Assembly (NCBI GenBank): GCA_947488195.1
Contig: CANKYR010000003.1
Coordinates: forward strand, 1 to 60,251
DNA length: 60,251 bases
DNA from: Flavobacteriales bacterium
Lineage (GTDB): Bacteria; Bacteroidota; Bacteroidia; Flavobacteriales_D; Sanyastnellaceae
Direction: 5' to 3'
A program made the translations under genes and the position numbers. A model generated the notes under the pieces. It made no database searches and was not told the DNA's origin. It saw only the letters and a list, made by a program, of their open reading frames with translations. This document shows positions 45,064-54,315 of the stretch, piece after piece. Numbering within the stretch: position 1 is the stretch's first letter; every line of letters starts with the position of its first letter.

Positions 45064-45858
45064 TTATTTCTCTAAGTTTTCAATAAGAGTTATTTCTCGC
45101 ATAACACCCGATTCAAGGCTTGTGTAGAAGAGCTGACCATCACAAATTAACCAGGTGTTTTTATCGTTCAATTCGTTCATTTCGAAATAACTCAAAATAC
45201 GGGGATTCGCATCGGTGTTTTTCCATTCATACAAGGCGTTTTCGATTCGGAAGTAAATACAGTCGCTCCAAGTATAAACGAGGTCGTCTGTTATGTATAG
45301 ATTGCCTTGATTTTCCAAATTTCCAAATAACGAAAAAATTGAAATTCCTTTTTCAGCATCTATAAAATAAACACGCTGACCGTTTTCAATAATTTGTTTG
45401 GGTTGAAGAGTAGACTTGGTGAGATATGAGAGATTCGCGGACTGGCTTAATACCTCGAATTTTCTGTTCGTGCGAATCAGGGTGCTTGAATTTGCGTCAT
45501 ACAGCCAGAAGGCATCGCCCTTTGAACCGGCCACACATGTAATTTGACCTTGAAATTTTTCATTTAAGAATATAGGGTCTTCTAGTACATTCAAATTGTT
45601 GTCGAAGAATACCAAGGATCCCTGATCTTGAAAAAACATAAACGGAACCAACGGATTCGTTAGGTCCAATTGCCCAGAAGTCCCGTATTGCAGAGTACTC
45701 AATCTGTAATCTATGTTGAAGTTGGAACTGTGCTTTGTAATGTGATCGTTGCAAACGTCGTAGGTATTTCCTAACGCATCGCATTGCACACGATGTTGCG
45801 CTTGTATGTTGAATACAAGCGCAAATAGGTACAATGAAATCACAAAGGACTTTCTCAT
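45064..45858 (-). CDS. Exported protein, probable beta-propeller, unknown
   Basis: 264 residues with signal peptide MRKSFVISLYLFALVFNIQA. The mature part contains repeated strand-like phrases (GSLVFFDNNLNVLEDPIFL, DAFWLYDANSSTLIRTNRKF, GNLYITDDLVYTW), consistent with a six- or seven-bladed propeller. No family recognised. It overlaps the GH3 gene by four bases (ATGA), so it depends on it for translation. No sorting tail, so presumably periplasmic. Confidence 0.72.
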   Translation of the reverse strand: MRKSFVISLYLFALVFNIQAQHRVQCDALGNTYDVCNDHITKHSSNFNIDYRLSTLQYGTSGQLDLTNPLVPFMFFQDQGSLVFFDNNLNVLEDPIFLNEKFQGQITCVAGSKGDAFWLYDANSSTLIRTNRKFEVLSQSANLSYLTKSTLQPKQIIENGQRVYFIDAEKGISIFSLFGNLENQGNLYITDDLVYTWSDCIYFRIENALYEWKNTDANPRILSYFEMNELNDKNTWLICDGQLFYTSLESGVMREITLIENLEK

Positions 45859-47360
45859 TTATTCAATTCAATTAACTCTTCCAACCACACACGATCCGTT
45901 GCTAATCTAGGTATTTTATGCTGTCCGCCTAACTTGTTTCGTGACTTCAGCCAAGTATAAAACACATCTTTCTTTCCACGATGAACAATCGGAAATCCTA
46001 AATTCAAATTGGTATTTCGTTTAGCGTCATAGTCTGAATTTTCATCACGTAAGTTTTCATCCAACAAAAAACAAAACCGATCAAAATCAAAATCATTGTT
46101 CTCAAATTCAATGAACCACTCATGCGCAGCCGTTTCATTTTCATTCGGGAAGAAAGGCGCAACGGTATATTCTACAACGAAGATGTTCATGTGCGTGCAG
46201 GTCTTGCGCAAAGCGCTTTCTGCATTTTCCACCATGAGTTCTTCACCAGTAAGATTAATGAACTGCTTCGTTCTGCCAACTATTCGAATACGGAAAGGGT
46301 AGAGGTGAGTGAAGCGAATGGTGTCTCCGATGACATATCTCCAGAGCCCCGTGTTTGTCGTAATTACCAGCGCGTAAATGCGATTCAGTTCAATATCTTG
46401 AAGGCTCAACACTCGTGGATTTTCTTTTTCAATTTCTTCTAACGGAATGAATTCGTAATAGACGCCGTAATCCAACATCAACAACATTTCATTCGAATTC
46501 AATTGGTCTTGAATGCCGAAAAATCCTTCACTCGCATTGTAGGTTTCGAAATAATCTGTCGTTCCATTCGGAAGTATAGCATTGAACTGCTCGCGATACG
46601 GCGCGAAGCTTATTCCTCCGTGCATGTACATCTGAAGGTTCGGCCAAACCTCATGAATGTGTTTTGCCTTTTTCAATTCAAGAATGCGACGAAGCAGAAG
46701 TAATGTCCAACTTGGAACGCCTGAAAGCACCCGAACATCTTCATTCATGGTATTGAGCGCCATGGCATCGAGTTTCTCTTCCCAATTGTCCATGAGTGAA
46801 ATCTCTCGTTGAGGAACGCGTTTCATTTCCACCCAAAAGGGTAAATTCGAAATAATAATTCCACTTAAATCGCCAATGGTGTTTTCTTCTTCCTCGCTCA
46901 TCTTCGTACTTCCACCAACGATTAACGTTTTTCCAGAAAACAAATCGGCATTTTCACGAAGGTTATAAAAGATGGCTAGCAAATCTTTTCCGCCTTTGTA
47001 GTGTCCTTCTTCTAAATTCTCATTCGAAATGGGAATGAATTTGCTTCGACTATTTGTGGTGCCCGAACTCTTCGCGAACCACTTCGTTTTCCCCGGCCAA
47101 AGCACATTTCCTTCCCCCTGAATCATTTTTTCGATATACGGAAAATGATCTTCGTAAGTGCGAAGAGGAATGTGTTTGCGGAAGTCTTGCAGGGTGTGAA
47201 TGTTTTCGAAGTTATGCTCCTTTCCGAAAGCGGTAAGTGCGGCTTCATCGATTAACTTCTGGCGAATTTCTTCTTGCACTTCAATAGGGTACTGTTTGAA
47301 GAGCTCCATCTGATGAAGCCTTTTTTTTATAACCCAACCGAATACTGTATTGCCTGCCAT
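45855..47360 (-). CDS. GH3 family acyl-acid-amido synthetase-like protein
   Basis: 501 residues. Adenylate-forming enzyme of the GH3 family. ATP-binding AKSSGTTNSRSKFIPIS (about 87-103), second motif TYNASEGFFGIQDQ, and the third region YALVITTNTGLWRYVIGDTIRF are intact. Plant GH3 enzymes conjugate amino acids to auxin or jasmonate. Bacterial homologues are common in Bacteroidota and their substrates are unknown. First gene of a two-gene unit with an exported propeller-like protein, which is odd for a cytosolic synthetase. Confidence 0.87.
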   Translation of the reverse strand: MAGNTVFGWVIKKRLHQMELFKQYPIEVQEEIRQKLIDEAALTAFGKEHNFENIHTLQDFRKHIPLRTYEDHFPYIEKMIQGEGNVLWPGKTKWFAKSSGTTNSRSKFIPISNENLEEGHYKGGKDLLAIFYNLRENADLFSGKTLIVGGSTKMSEEEENTIGDLSGIIISNLPFWVEMKRVPQREISLMDNWEEKLDAMALNTMNEDVRVLSGVPSWTLLLLRRILELKKAKHIHEVWPNLQMYMHGGISFAPYREQFNAILPNGTTDYFETYNASEGFFGIQDQLNSNEMLLMLDYGVYYEFIPLEEIEKENPRVLSLQDIELNRIYALVITTNTGLWRYVIGDTIRFTHLYPFRIRIVGRTKQFINLTGEELMVENAESALRKTCTHMNIFVVEYTVAPFFPNENETAAHEWFIEFENNDFDFDRFCFLLDENLRDENSDYDAKRNTNLNLGFPIVHRGKKDVFYTWLKSRNKLGGQHKIPRLATDRVWLEELIELNK

Positions 47361-47373
47361 AGTTAAAGTAAAA

Positions 47374-47400
47374 CGCCCTCTAAGATAATCCTAGAGGGCG
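47374..47400 (-). terminator. Terminator after the type B T9SS gene
   Basis: CGCCCTCTA (47374-47382) and TAGAGGGCG (47392-47400) form a 9-bp stem with 9-base loop. On the minus strand a TTTTACTTT tail follows, so it ends the gene at 47420. Confidence 0.75.
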
Positions 47401-47419
47401 CCTAATAAAAAGATTTTTG

Positions 47420-50400
47420 TTAGCGAATCAAATTCAAGTGTCCTTGAATCTCATAACGTTCCCCAGTTGTTTTTGAAATCACAACTGCGGTCCAGTTGTA
47501 AACGCCTTCAGGACAGTAATACGCCCCGTTATAAGTGTTTCCTGTCCAAGCTGTTTCAGGATTGGTCGTGCTAAACACAATGTCACCCCAACGGTTGAAG
47601 ACTTCTAATTTGAAACGGTTTTCATCAATGTCACTTCCAACGATCATAACCACATCGTTCAATCCGTCGTTGTTTGGTGTGAATGAATTCGGAAGGTAAT
47701 ACTGGAAAATATTTCGAATGATTATTTCACCTTCAATGAAATCAGTGCATCCGTTCGCATCTGTAACCGTTAAACGAATTGGATATTCACCCCCTGTTCC
47801 TTGCGGGAAAGTGAAGGTGGGATTCTCAGCAGATGAGGTTCCGAGTGGCCCGTCAATGTTGAAAATCCAGTCGTAAGTGACAATATTTCCTAAAGACTGA
47901 TTGGTGAAATTAATGACAGTGTTATTCGCATCTGTTGGCTGCGGATCAGCAATGTATCCGGCCACAGGCGGATCGAAAGAGGTTAAGAAGTTCGAAATCG
48001 TTGTACTGTAGGTGCAGCCTATATTCGTCACAACAGAAAGGGTTACATCGAAAGTGCCCGGTACTGCAAAATTCAAATCAAGTTGATCTTGATTTAATTG
48101 GTAGGTTCCATCGCTAATTTCCCAAGCCATATTCTGGTAGGTACTCGGATCAGTGGTGTTAATCAATGTCAATGTTTCAGGCCAACACTTCGAAGGGTCA
48201 GGAGAAGAGAAGGTAACAGTTACGTCTGGCGCAACAGATACGTTAAAACATTGTGTGATGGTATATCCGCAATCGTCAACGACGGTCAAGCAAGCTTGCC
48301 CGCTAACAGTCGGATTAATCTGCGCATCAGGGGTATTTGCCACAGTAGTCCCATTGTATGTCCACTCATACGTAAATGGCGCTTGTCCGGACGCTTGAGT
48401 CAATTGATCTAAGTTCAAATCGCCCAAATAACAAATTGCAGTATCGTTCGCAATGGTCATGGTCGTTGGACCTGCAAACGCAATGTTCAACGTTGAGAAT
48501 AAAGAGCACGTTCCAAGTGTAACCGTGTACGTGTAATTTCCAGAAGGCATGGTTAACGGATCGAATATTCCGAGGGGAACTGAGGCGTTACTCGGGTTAG
48601 TCCAAACACCAGTGCTTACAGGTGTGCCTCCAAGAAGCGGTAACATTTGGAAAGCAGGGTCAGTAGAACAGATGTTAATTGAATTATCAATACCAGGATC
48701 TCCAACAGGGTCAATGCTCACGATGGCTTGGTCTGTACTCGCGCAATCCGGATGTCCAACCGGATATCCAACTAGCGTGTAGGTCGTTTGTTGAGCCAAA
48801 GAACTCATGGTCGGTTGAGGAATATTCGGATTGTTTAAATTGCCAGCTGGGGTCCATTCCCAAGTATACTGAGGACCGCCATTGGTGCAGTTCACATCGT
48901 ACGTCCAAGGCTGATAAGACCCAGTAGCGCATGCAACCGATCCGTCAGCAGTAAATGTAATCGTTATACAACCAGTAGGATTTGTCGCAGTCCAAGATTG
49001 TCCGGTAGCATCTCCTGTACTCCAGTTGCCAATTTGCGGATAGGTCGCATCGGGTCCATCAAAGACATCAAAGTTCTCAAAGAAAACTTCCATTTGACCC
49101 GATATAAAATCGAATGTCATGAATGAAACTCCGTCGTTCTGAACATCTGGACAGAACGTCCAGGTGAAGTTTTCATCATTGTTGTAGCAATAATTGAACA
49201 CACCTCCATCTTGCGCGCAACTCGGAGTTGGAATTCCTTGAAATCCTCCTTGAAGGGTAAGGTCTCCGCAAGAATAAATTTGATCAGGTCCTGCTGTAAT
49301 GGTTAACGGCTCAGTAAATGTGATTTGAATAGTTGAGTCGAAAGAACAACCGAAGTTGTTTACAACGTGATAAGTGTAATCGTATGTTCCAGGTCCTGGG
49401 GGGGAAATAGAGGCTATATCAGCATCAGCATCAATTACCACAATGTTCGGACCCGTCCAATATGATGAATCCGCATTTTCTCCAATTGAAGGGGTAAATG
49501 TTGTCACCCCCGGGAATAAGGCTGGATTGAGGTTAAGTCCCCATTCAAAAATATAACCGTTATCTGATCCTATATTATCCGTTACTGTAAAAGTCCAACT
49601 TCCATTTAATGGACAACCAACAAGGTTACACAAATTCTCTTGGGATTCATAGGTTCCTGAAATCAAAGCATCTCCGGTTGTAGCCCCATTTGTTACGGGA
49701 GTGAGTTGATTCGTTGTCACGGCTTGGCCCCAAGTTCCGTTTGTTGCGGTTGGAGACCAAAAATAGTCATAACCAATACCAGGGTCAGTGGTTTCGGGAA
49801 AAACATCAATAGGCTCGCCAAGGAACGTAAGTCCTCCGCCGTTCGTTCCCCAAGTAACAAGGTTCACAGTAGTTCCGTTAGGGCAAGTAATTGAAATGCC
49901 AAGGTCACCCATGTAGCTGTGCTCCATGTTTACCATAACACTATACAAATCGGCACATGTCGTGAGCACTGCGCCGGGATCGAAGAAATCGAAATTCAAG
50001 GTTGACGAATAGGAGAATCCAGCCCCATCGGCCAAATAAGTAGAACCTGAAACAACTTGAGGAGGAAGGGCGGTCCATTGCGTGCTTTGGGCAGAACCAG
50101 TTAAGGTTACCAATTCACCAAAACAGGTACTTTGAGTTATGTTGTTTAATTCAGGAAATGTGGGGGCTGTTGAAACCAATACTTGTAACGGTGTCGTATT
50201 TAAACTTGCACAGCCATTGTCATCTTCTACCGCAAGCGTCACAATATATTCACCAGGTTCATTGAAGGTATGAGACGTTGATTGAACAGAAAGGTTGTTA
50301 ATCGTACCATCATCGAAATTCCAAATATATTGAGCAAGTGAATATCCGGGTGCAGCAAAGGATCCAATTCCATTAAATTCAACAGAAGCACCAACGCAAA

Positions 50401-50905
50401 TCGCAATCGACTGTTCAGGACCAACAGGCAATGGATTCGCAATAACAGAATTTTGAGTAGGTGGTGCGCAAGGAGTTGTACAAGAAATAGCAGCTTCAAA
50501 TCCGGGTGACCCTGAGTTTGGATTTCCGTTGTCCGAAAAAACTAGAGTCAAACATCCCGAAGGGTTGTTTACGGTGCCTGTTACTTGAAGACCTTGCAAT
50601 GAGTTGCCTGTATAACTTCCTAAAGAAGGAGAAGAAGTATTTGGCCCGTCAAAGATAGCGAGGTAATCACTGTTATTAGCGTTAGGAGAAGTTTGTAATT
50701 GAAAGGCCGAAAAGTCCAATTGTATAACATCTCCAGAAGTGGACGGGCAAAGAACTAAGGTGTAATTATTATCTGTGTATGCCCCTCCTCCTCCATCATC
50801 TGTAAGTGAACCTCCGCATACGGAAAGGGTTCCTGTAAATATTGGTTGAGAAAAAGCTTGAAAAGAGCAGATGCTGAAAAATAGGATGGATAAGAATTTA
50901 CTCAT
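47420..50905 (-). CDS. Large T9SS type B cargo with CUB, PKD and P-like domains
   Basis: 1161 residues. Signal peptide MSKFLSILFFSICSFQAFSQ. CUB domain (about 25-142, LAIFDGPNTSSPSLG), PKD (about 155-240, YIWNFDDGT), a proprotein-convertase-like P domain (about 300-465, VNMEHSYMGDLGISITCPNG), a second CUB (about 560-690, ENFDVFDGPDATYPQIGNW), Ig/PKD-like repeats, a PKD at about 1010-1070, and a type B (gliding-associated) sorting domain (about 1075-1161, YLPNSFTPNNDGLNDVV, VFNRWGDIVF). It should be an outer-surface or secreted adhesin- or scaffold-like protein. No catalytic motif seen. Confidence 0.88.
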   Translation of the reverse strand: MSKFLSILFFSICSFQAFSQPIFTGTLSVCGGSLTDDGGGGAYTDNNYTLVLCPSTSGDVIQLDFSAFQLQTSPNANNSDYLAIFDGPNTSSPSLGSYTGNSLQGLQVTGTVNNPSGCLTLVFSDNGNPNSGSPGFEAAISCTTPCAPPTQNSVIANPLPVGPEQSIAICVGASVEFNGIGSFAAPGYSLAQYIWNFDDGTINNLSVQSTSHTFNEPGEYIVTLAVEDDNGCASLNTTPLQVLVSTAPTFPELNNITQSTCFGELVTLTGSAQSTQWTALPPQVVSGSTYLADGAGFSYSSTLNFDFFDPGAVLTTCADLYSVMVNMEHSYMGDLGISITCPNGTTVNLVTWGTNGGGLTFLGEPIDVFPETTDPGIGYDYFWSPTATNGTWGQAVTTNQLTPVTNGATTGDALISGTYESQENLCNLVGCPLNGSWTFTVTDNIGSDNGYIFEWGLNLNPALFPGVTTFTPSIGENADSSYWTGPNIVVIDADADIASISPPGPGTYDYTYHVVNNFGCSFDSTIQITFTEPLTITAGPDQIYSCGDLTLQGGFQGIPTPSCAQDGGVFNYCYNNDENFTWTFCPDVQNDGVSFMTFDFISGQMEVFFENFDVFDGPDATYPQIGNWSTGDATGQSWTATNPTGCITITFTADGSVACATGSYQPWTYDVNCTNGGPQYTWEWTPAGNLNNPNIPQPTMSSLAQQTTYTLVGYPVGHPDCASTDQAIVSIDPVGDPGIDNSINICSTDPAFQMLPLLGGTPVSTGVWTNPSNASVPLGIFDPLTMPSGNYTYTVTLGTCSLFSTLNIAFAGPTTMTIANDTAICYLGDLNLDQLTQASGQAPFTYEWTYNGTTVANTPDAQINPTVSGQACLTVVDDCGYTITQCFNVSVAPDVTVTFSSPDPSKCWPETLTLINTTDPSTYQNMAWEISDGTYQLNQDQLDLNFAVPGTFDVTLSVVTNIGCTYSTTISNFLTSFDPPVAGYIADPQPTDANNTVINFTNQSLGNIVTYDWIFNIDGPLGTSSAENPTFTFPQGTGGEYPIRLTVTDANGCTDFIEGEIIIRNIFQYYLPNSFTPNNDGLNDVVMIVGSDIDENRFKLEVFNRWGDIVFSTTNPETAWTGNTYNGAYYCPEGVYNWTAVVISKTTGERYEIQGHLNLIR

Positions 50906-51028
50906 TCTTGGAATTGTTTTTTTTAAGACGCTGAATTACCACAAATGGTTGCAAGCTATTTTTAAAAATTATTGCTATGCAAATTTAAGAAAAAAGGTCC
51001 AGGTATTATCAAGAATAAATACAAACAA

Positions 51029-51050
51029 AAGGGCCTTCGAAAAGGCCCTT
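51029..51050 (-). terminator. Terminator after the PKD membrane protein gene
   Basis: AAGGGCCTT (51029-51037) and AAGGCCCTT (51042-51050) with loop CGAA. On the minus strand a TTTGTTTGT tail follows. Confidence 0.8.
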
Positions 51051-51075
51051 CTGTTTTAGGTATATGAGGTTTTGG

Positions 51076-52338
51076 TTAAGGTACAATTGTAAGTGTTCCG
51101 CTGTAGTAGCGCGCATCGTTTCCTTCTTCACCATAAATTAAAACTATCCAAGGGAATTGCTGTCCAGCCAAAGCTTTTTTACCCCCCTTCATTTCACCCT
51201 TCCACACTTTAGTTTTAGATGATGTTTCGAAGATAATGTTTTCTCCGTCGTAGATTGAAAGTTTGAACTTGTTTCCACCTTTTTTCAATGCTTCTGGCAT
51301 GAAAGTAATATTTTGCTCGCTCATTCTTAATTCCGCCCCGAGATTGAAGTCAGCATTCACCTGAACAATTTTCACTTGCTCGTCCTTACAACCATAAGTG
51401 TTTTGAACTTCAAGAATTACTTGTTGCTTACCTTTCGAAGTGTAAATAACACTTGGAGAAACTTCATTGGATGTTCGGTTTCCTGAGAATTTCCATACGA
51501 AACTGTTGGCATTCACACTCGTGTTGACAAATTTCGCGGTTGGTTCTCCTACCGGATTATTCGTGTAAGACCACTCGAAATCAGCTTCAGGTTTGGGGTT
51601 GATGGTAATCAAATCGCGCATCGCAATCGTTGAAATTTGACCGTCATTGGGATTGGTTACCGATAAGGACACATCGAAGGTTCCAGATTTTTTGTAAATG
51701 TGCGCCGGGTTTTCTTGATTCGAGAAACTACCGTCTCCAAAATTCCACAAATAGCTTCCATTTTTCGGGCTGTTTTTGGCCGTGAAATTGACATCTGTTC
51801 CTGCGCAGGCTTGACGCAGACTGGGCTCAATAACTAAAGATTTATTTCGGTTTTCAGTTCTCTCATTATCAAGAGCTTCAGAATTACTTCTTTCAGTAGT
51901 AGCGACAGGTAATGTGCTTTCCGTTGTCTCTTCAACCGCATCTGCATTGGTTGATTTTGAATGAAGATTATCTGATTTGTCGGAAGTATTTAAAACATCG
52001 TTATTGAATTCAGAAATAATGTCAGATAAACCATCAGAAGTATTGATGATGACATTTTCGTTTGAATTCGGAATTGATACAGTGTTTGAAACTTCAATCC
52101 CATTGGGAACAGCGGAAATAGGGGCATTACTTTTACTTGAAATTACAAGATAGCCAGAAACTCCTACAATAGCAGTTACAGCTGCAATTCCACCCCAAAG
52201 CGCTAGGCCACTGCATAGACGCTTGCGAAACAGACGTCTGCCTACTTGTGAGAACTCTGAAGAACTATAAGGCAACTCATAATTCTTATAAGCGTCTTGA
52301 ATTCCTTGCTCAAATTTGTCCAACGGGTTACGATTCAT
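51076..52338 (-). CDS. PKD-domain single-pass membrane protein paired with a sigma factor (putative anti-sigma)
   Basis: 420 residues. A cytosolic N-terminus of about 50 residues (MNRNPLDKFEQGIQDAYKNY, then Arg/Lys-rich RRLFRKRL), one membrane helix (about 46-69), an acidic/Ser/Thr linker, two PKD domains (about 180-335; YLWNFGDGSFSNQENPAHIY, VWKFSGNRTS), and a C-terminal region (FKLSIYDGENIIFETSSKTK) that resembles a worn version of the type B sorting domain. The gene overlaps the sigma factor gene by 11 bases. A cytosolic tail holding the sigma factor with an external PKD sensor is the natural reading, but no standard anti-sigma domain is recognisable. Confidence 0.72.
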   Translation of the reverse strand: MNRNPLDKFEQGIQDAYKNYELPYSSSEFSQVGRRLFRKRLCSGLALWGGIAAVTAIVGVSGYLVISSKSNAPISAVPNGIEVSNTVSIPNSNENVIINTSDGLSDIISEFNNDVLNTSDKSDNLHSKSTNADAVEETTESTLPVATTERSNSEALDNERTENRNKSLVIEPSLRQACAGTDVNFTAKNSPKNGSYLWNFGDGSFSNQENPAHIYKKSGTFDVSLSVTNPNDGQISTIAMRDLITINPKPEADFEWSYTNNPVGEPTAKFVNTSVNANSFVWKFSGNRTSNEVSPSVIYTSKGKQQVILEVQNTYGCKDEQVKIVQVNADFNLGAELRMSEQNITFMPEALKKGGNKFKLSIYDGENIIFETSSKTKVWKGEMKGGKKALAGQQFPWIVLIYGEEGNDARYYSGTLTIVP

Positions 52339-52912
52339 TCGCCTCGTTAATTTTATTTTTTAATAATATCTTTTTCATGTTCTTCTTGGCTTTCGAATAG
52401 TTACTTTTTGAAGTTCCTAAACTAATGCCTAGTTTCTCACTAATTTCTTGGTGAGAAAAGTTTTCGAAGACATACAAGTTGAAAACTGTACGATAGACAG
52501 GTGTCAATTGTTGCATGGCTTCAACGATGTGGTGAGGTTGAAAGTCGTAAATGTCAGGCTCCTGCTCGTTTTCCTCTTCCTCTTCTGCACTTTCTTCAAC
52601 ATAGTGCTTTGAATTTTCTAAGTCTAAGTCCACAGTGTGCTTCTTTTTCCGATATTGATCAATGGATAAGTTTACCATTATCCTTCTAATCCATCCTTCT
52701 AAAGATCCGTTTCCTTCAAATTTTTCCAAACTGGAAAATACTTTGATGAATCCGTCTTGCACCATGTCTTTCGCCTCGTCAGTAGAACTTGCATAACGCA
52801 GGCACACCGCTTTCATCTTCCCATAATACATCTTATAAATAGCATGTTGGCTTCGGTTGTCTCCTTTGAGGCAGCCGTCAATCAGTTCTTGTTGAGAGGG
52901 TTCTGTTGACAC
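52328..52912 (-). CDS. ECF-type RNA polymerase sigma factor
   Basis: About 194 residues from a GTG at 52912; a TTG at 52915 is possible and no ATG is available near. Region 2: CRYASS-like core and AKDMVQDGFIKVFSSLEKF, with the -10-binding EGWIRRIMVNLSIDQYRK. Region 4: LTPVYRTVFNLYVFENFSHQEISEKLGISLGTSKSNYSKA. An acidic linker (EESAEEEEENEQEPD) joins them. Coupled to the PKD membrane protein. A cell-surface signalling pair seems likely; its own promoter is not evident. Confidence 0.92.
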   Translation of the reverse strand: MSTEPSQQELIDGCLKGDNRSQHAIYKMYYGKMKAVCLRYASSTDEAKDMVQDGFIKVFSSLEKFEGNGSLEGWIRRIMVNLSIDQYRKKKHTVDLDLENSKHYVEESAEEEEENEQEPDIYDFQPHHIVEAMQQLTPVYRTVFNLYVFENFSHQEISEKLGISLGTSKSNYSKAKKNMKKILLKNKINEANES

Positions 52913-53020
52913 CAATAATTTGTTTTAAGACGAGATTAATTCTAGGGGTTGCCTCGGACGAGGTTTTTCAAATGTAATTCTTTCTTCCCTAAGAATGGTC
53001 TGTTTTTGAATGGTCTCGCC

Positions 53021-53028
53021 TAATTTTG
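53021..53028 (+). promoter_or_regulatory. -7 box of mnmA promoter
   Basis: TAATTTTG, exact TAnnTTTG match, four bases before the ATG at 53033, implying a nearly leaderless transcript. Confidence 0.5.
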
Positions 53029-53032
53029 CAAA

Positions 53033-54217
53033 ATGAAACGTGTAGTTGTTGGTTTGTCAGGAGGCGTAGATTCCGCAGTTACCGCTCATTTGCTTATAGA
53101 GCAAGGGTATGACGTAATTGCTGTGTTTATGCGCAATTGGCATGATGAGTCTGTGGTCATCAATAACGAATGCCCTTGGATCACCGATTCGAACGATGCC
53201 ATGCTCGTTGCCGAGCACTTGGGAATTCCATTTCACGTTTTAGATTTGAGCGTTGAATACCGCGAACGCATTGTTGAATATATGTTTCGCGAGTATGAGC
53301 TAGGAAGAACCCCAAATCCGGATGTACTCTGCAACCGAGAAATCAAATTCGATGTTTTCTTGAAAGCAGCCGAACAGCTCAAGGCAGATTACGTAGCAAC
53401 CGGTCATTATGTAAGGAAGTGGGAGACCGTTGAAAATGGTGTGACGCAGTACCATTTACTTTCAGGGGAAGACGGAAACAAAGACCAAAGCTACTTTTTG
53501 TGTCAATTGAATCAATCTCAGTTGAGCAAAGCGCTTTTTCCTATTGGAGAATTGACTAAGCCTGAAGTGCGCGTCATTGCCGCAGAACTTCAACTTCCAA
53601 ACGCAGATAAAAAAGACTCTCAAGGACTTTGCTTCATCGGGAAGGTAAAGCTGCCAGTTTTCCTTCAACAACAACTGGCTCCGAAAAAAGGAAGAGTGCT
53701 ACGTATCAAAGACGACTTCCTTCCACAATTAAATGAATTGGTGAATGACACTTCTTCGGATCCTGCTGTTCTTTCAAGACCACAAATTTTTACTCCGGAA
53801 ATGTGCGAGGATGTTGGGGAGCACAATGGAGCGCATTATTATACCGTAGGGCAGCGAAGAGGTTTAGGAATAGGCGGACAAGCTATTCCTTTGTTTGTTG
53901 TGTCTATAGATGTAGAACACAATTTGGTCTATTCGGCCCAAGGAGAAACGCATCCCGCTTTAGCACGAAGAGGACTGGCCATTCGAAACGAAGAGGCCCA
54001 TTGGATTCAAGAAAATTTGAAACCAATAAATGGAAACGTCTTGGAAGTGGATTGTCGTATTCGTTATCGACAACCTTTATTCAAAGCCAATGTTGCGGTT
54101 GGAACTGAATTCACCTACGTGATTTTTCACGAAACTCAATACGGTGTGGCAAAAGGGCAATTCGCGGCCTTTTATATTGCAGATGAGTTAATTGGAAGTG
54201 GGGCCATTTTCGAATAG
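53033..54217 (+). CDS. mnmA: tRNA-specific 2-thiouridylase
   Basis: 394 residues. Inserts sulfur at U34 of Lys, Glu and Gln tRNAs. PP-loop VVGLSGGVDSAVTAHLL at the N-terminus, first catalytic cysteine in NPDVLCNREIKFD (about residue 102), second in DSQGLCFIGKVKL (about residue 203), and VGQRRGLGIGGQAIPLFV. Both active-site cysteines are present. It contains an additional stretch (about 230-258) slightly longer than in E. coli, with no obvious harm. Confidence 0.95.
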   Translation: MKRVVVGLSGGVDSAVTAHLLIEQGYDVIAVFMRNWHDESVVINNECPWITDSNDAMLVAEHLGIPFHVLDLSVEYRERIVEYMFREYELGRTPNPDVLCNREIKFDVFLKAAEQLKADYVATGHYVRKWETVENGVTQYHLLSGEDGNKDQSYFLCQLNQSQLSKALFPIGELTKPEVRVIAAELQLPNADKKDSQGLCFIGKVKLPVFLQQQLAPKKGRVLRIKDDFLPQLNELVNDTSSDPAVLSRPQIFTPEMCEDVGEHNGAHYYTVGQRRGLGIGGQAIPLFVVSIDVEHNLVYSAQGETHPALARRGLAIRNEEAHWIQENLKPINGNVLEVDCRIRYRQPLFKANVAVGTEFTYVIFHETQYGVAKGQFAAFYIADELIGSGAIFE

Positions 54218-54264
54218 CCTCTTTTTTAATATTTTCAACAATAGTCAACTTTTTTCAAGGTTGA

Positions 54265-54297
54265 TTGTCTGATTTTCAACGAGTCAGTATATATTCG
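54265..54297 (+). promoter_or_regulatory. Promoter of the 54-kb T9SS protein
   Basis: TTG (54265-54267), 22 bases, TATATTCG (54290-54297), one mismatch to TAnnTTTG. It lies 18 bases before the ATG at 54316. Confidence 0.45.
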
Positions 54298-54315
54298 TGA
54301 CTCTAAACTAGAAAA

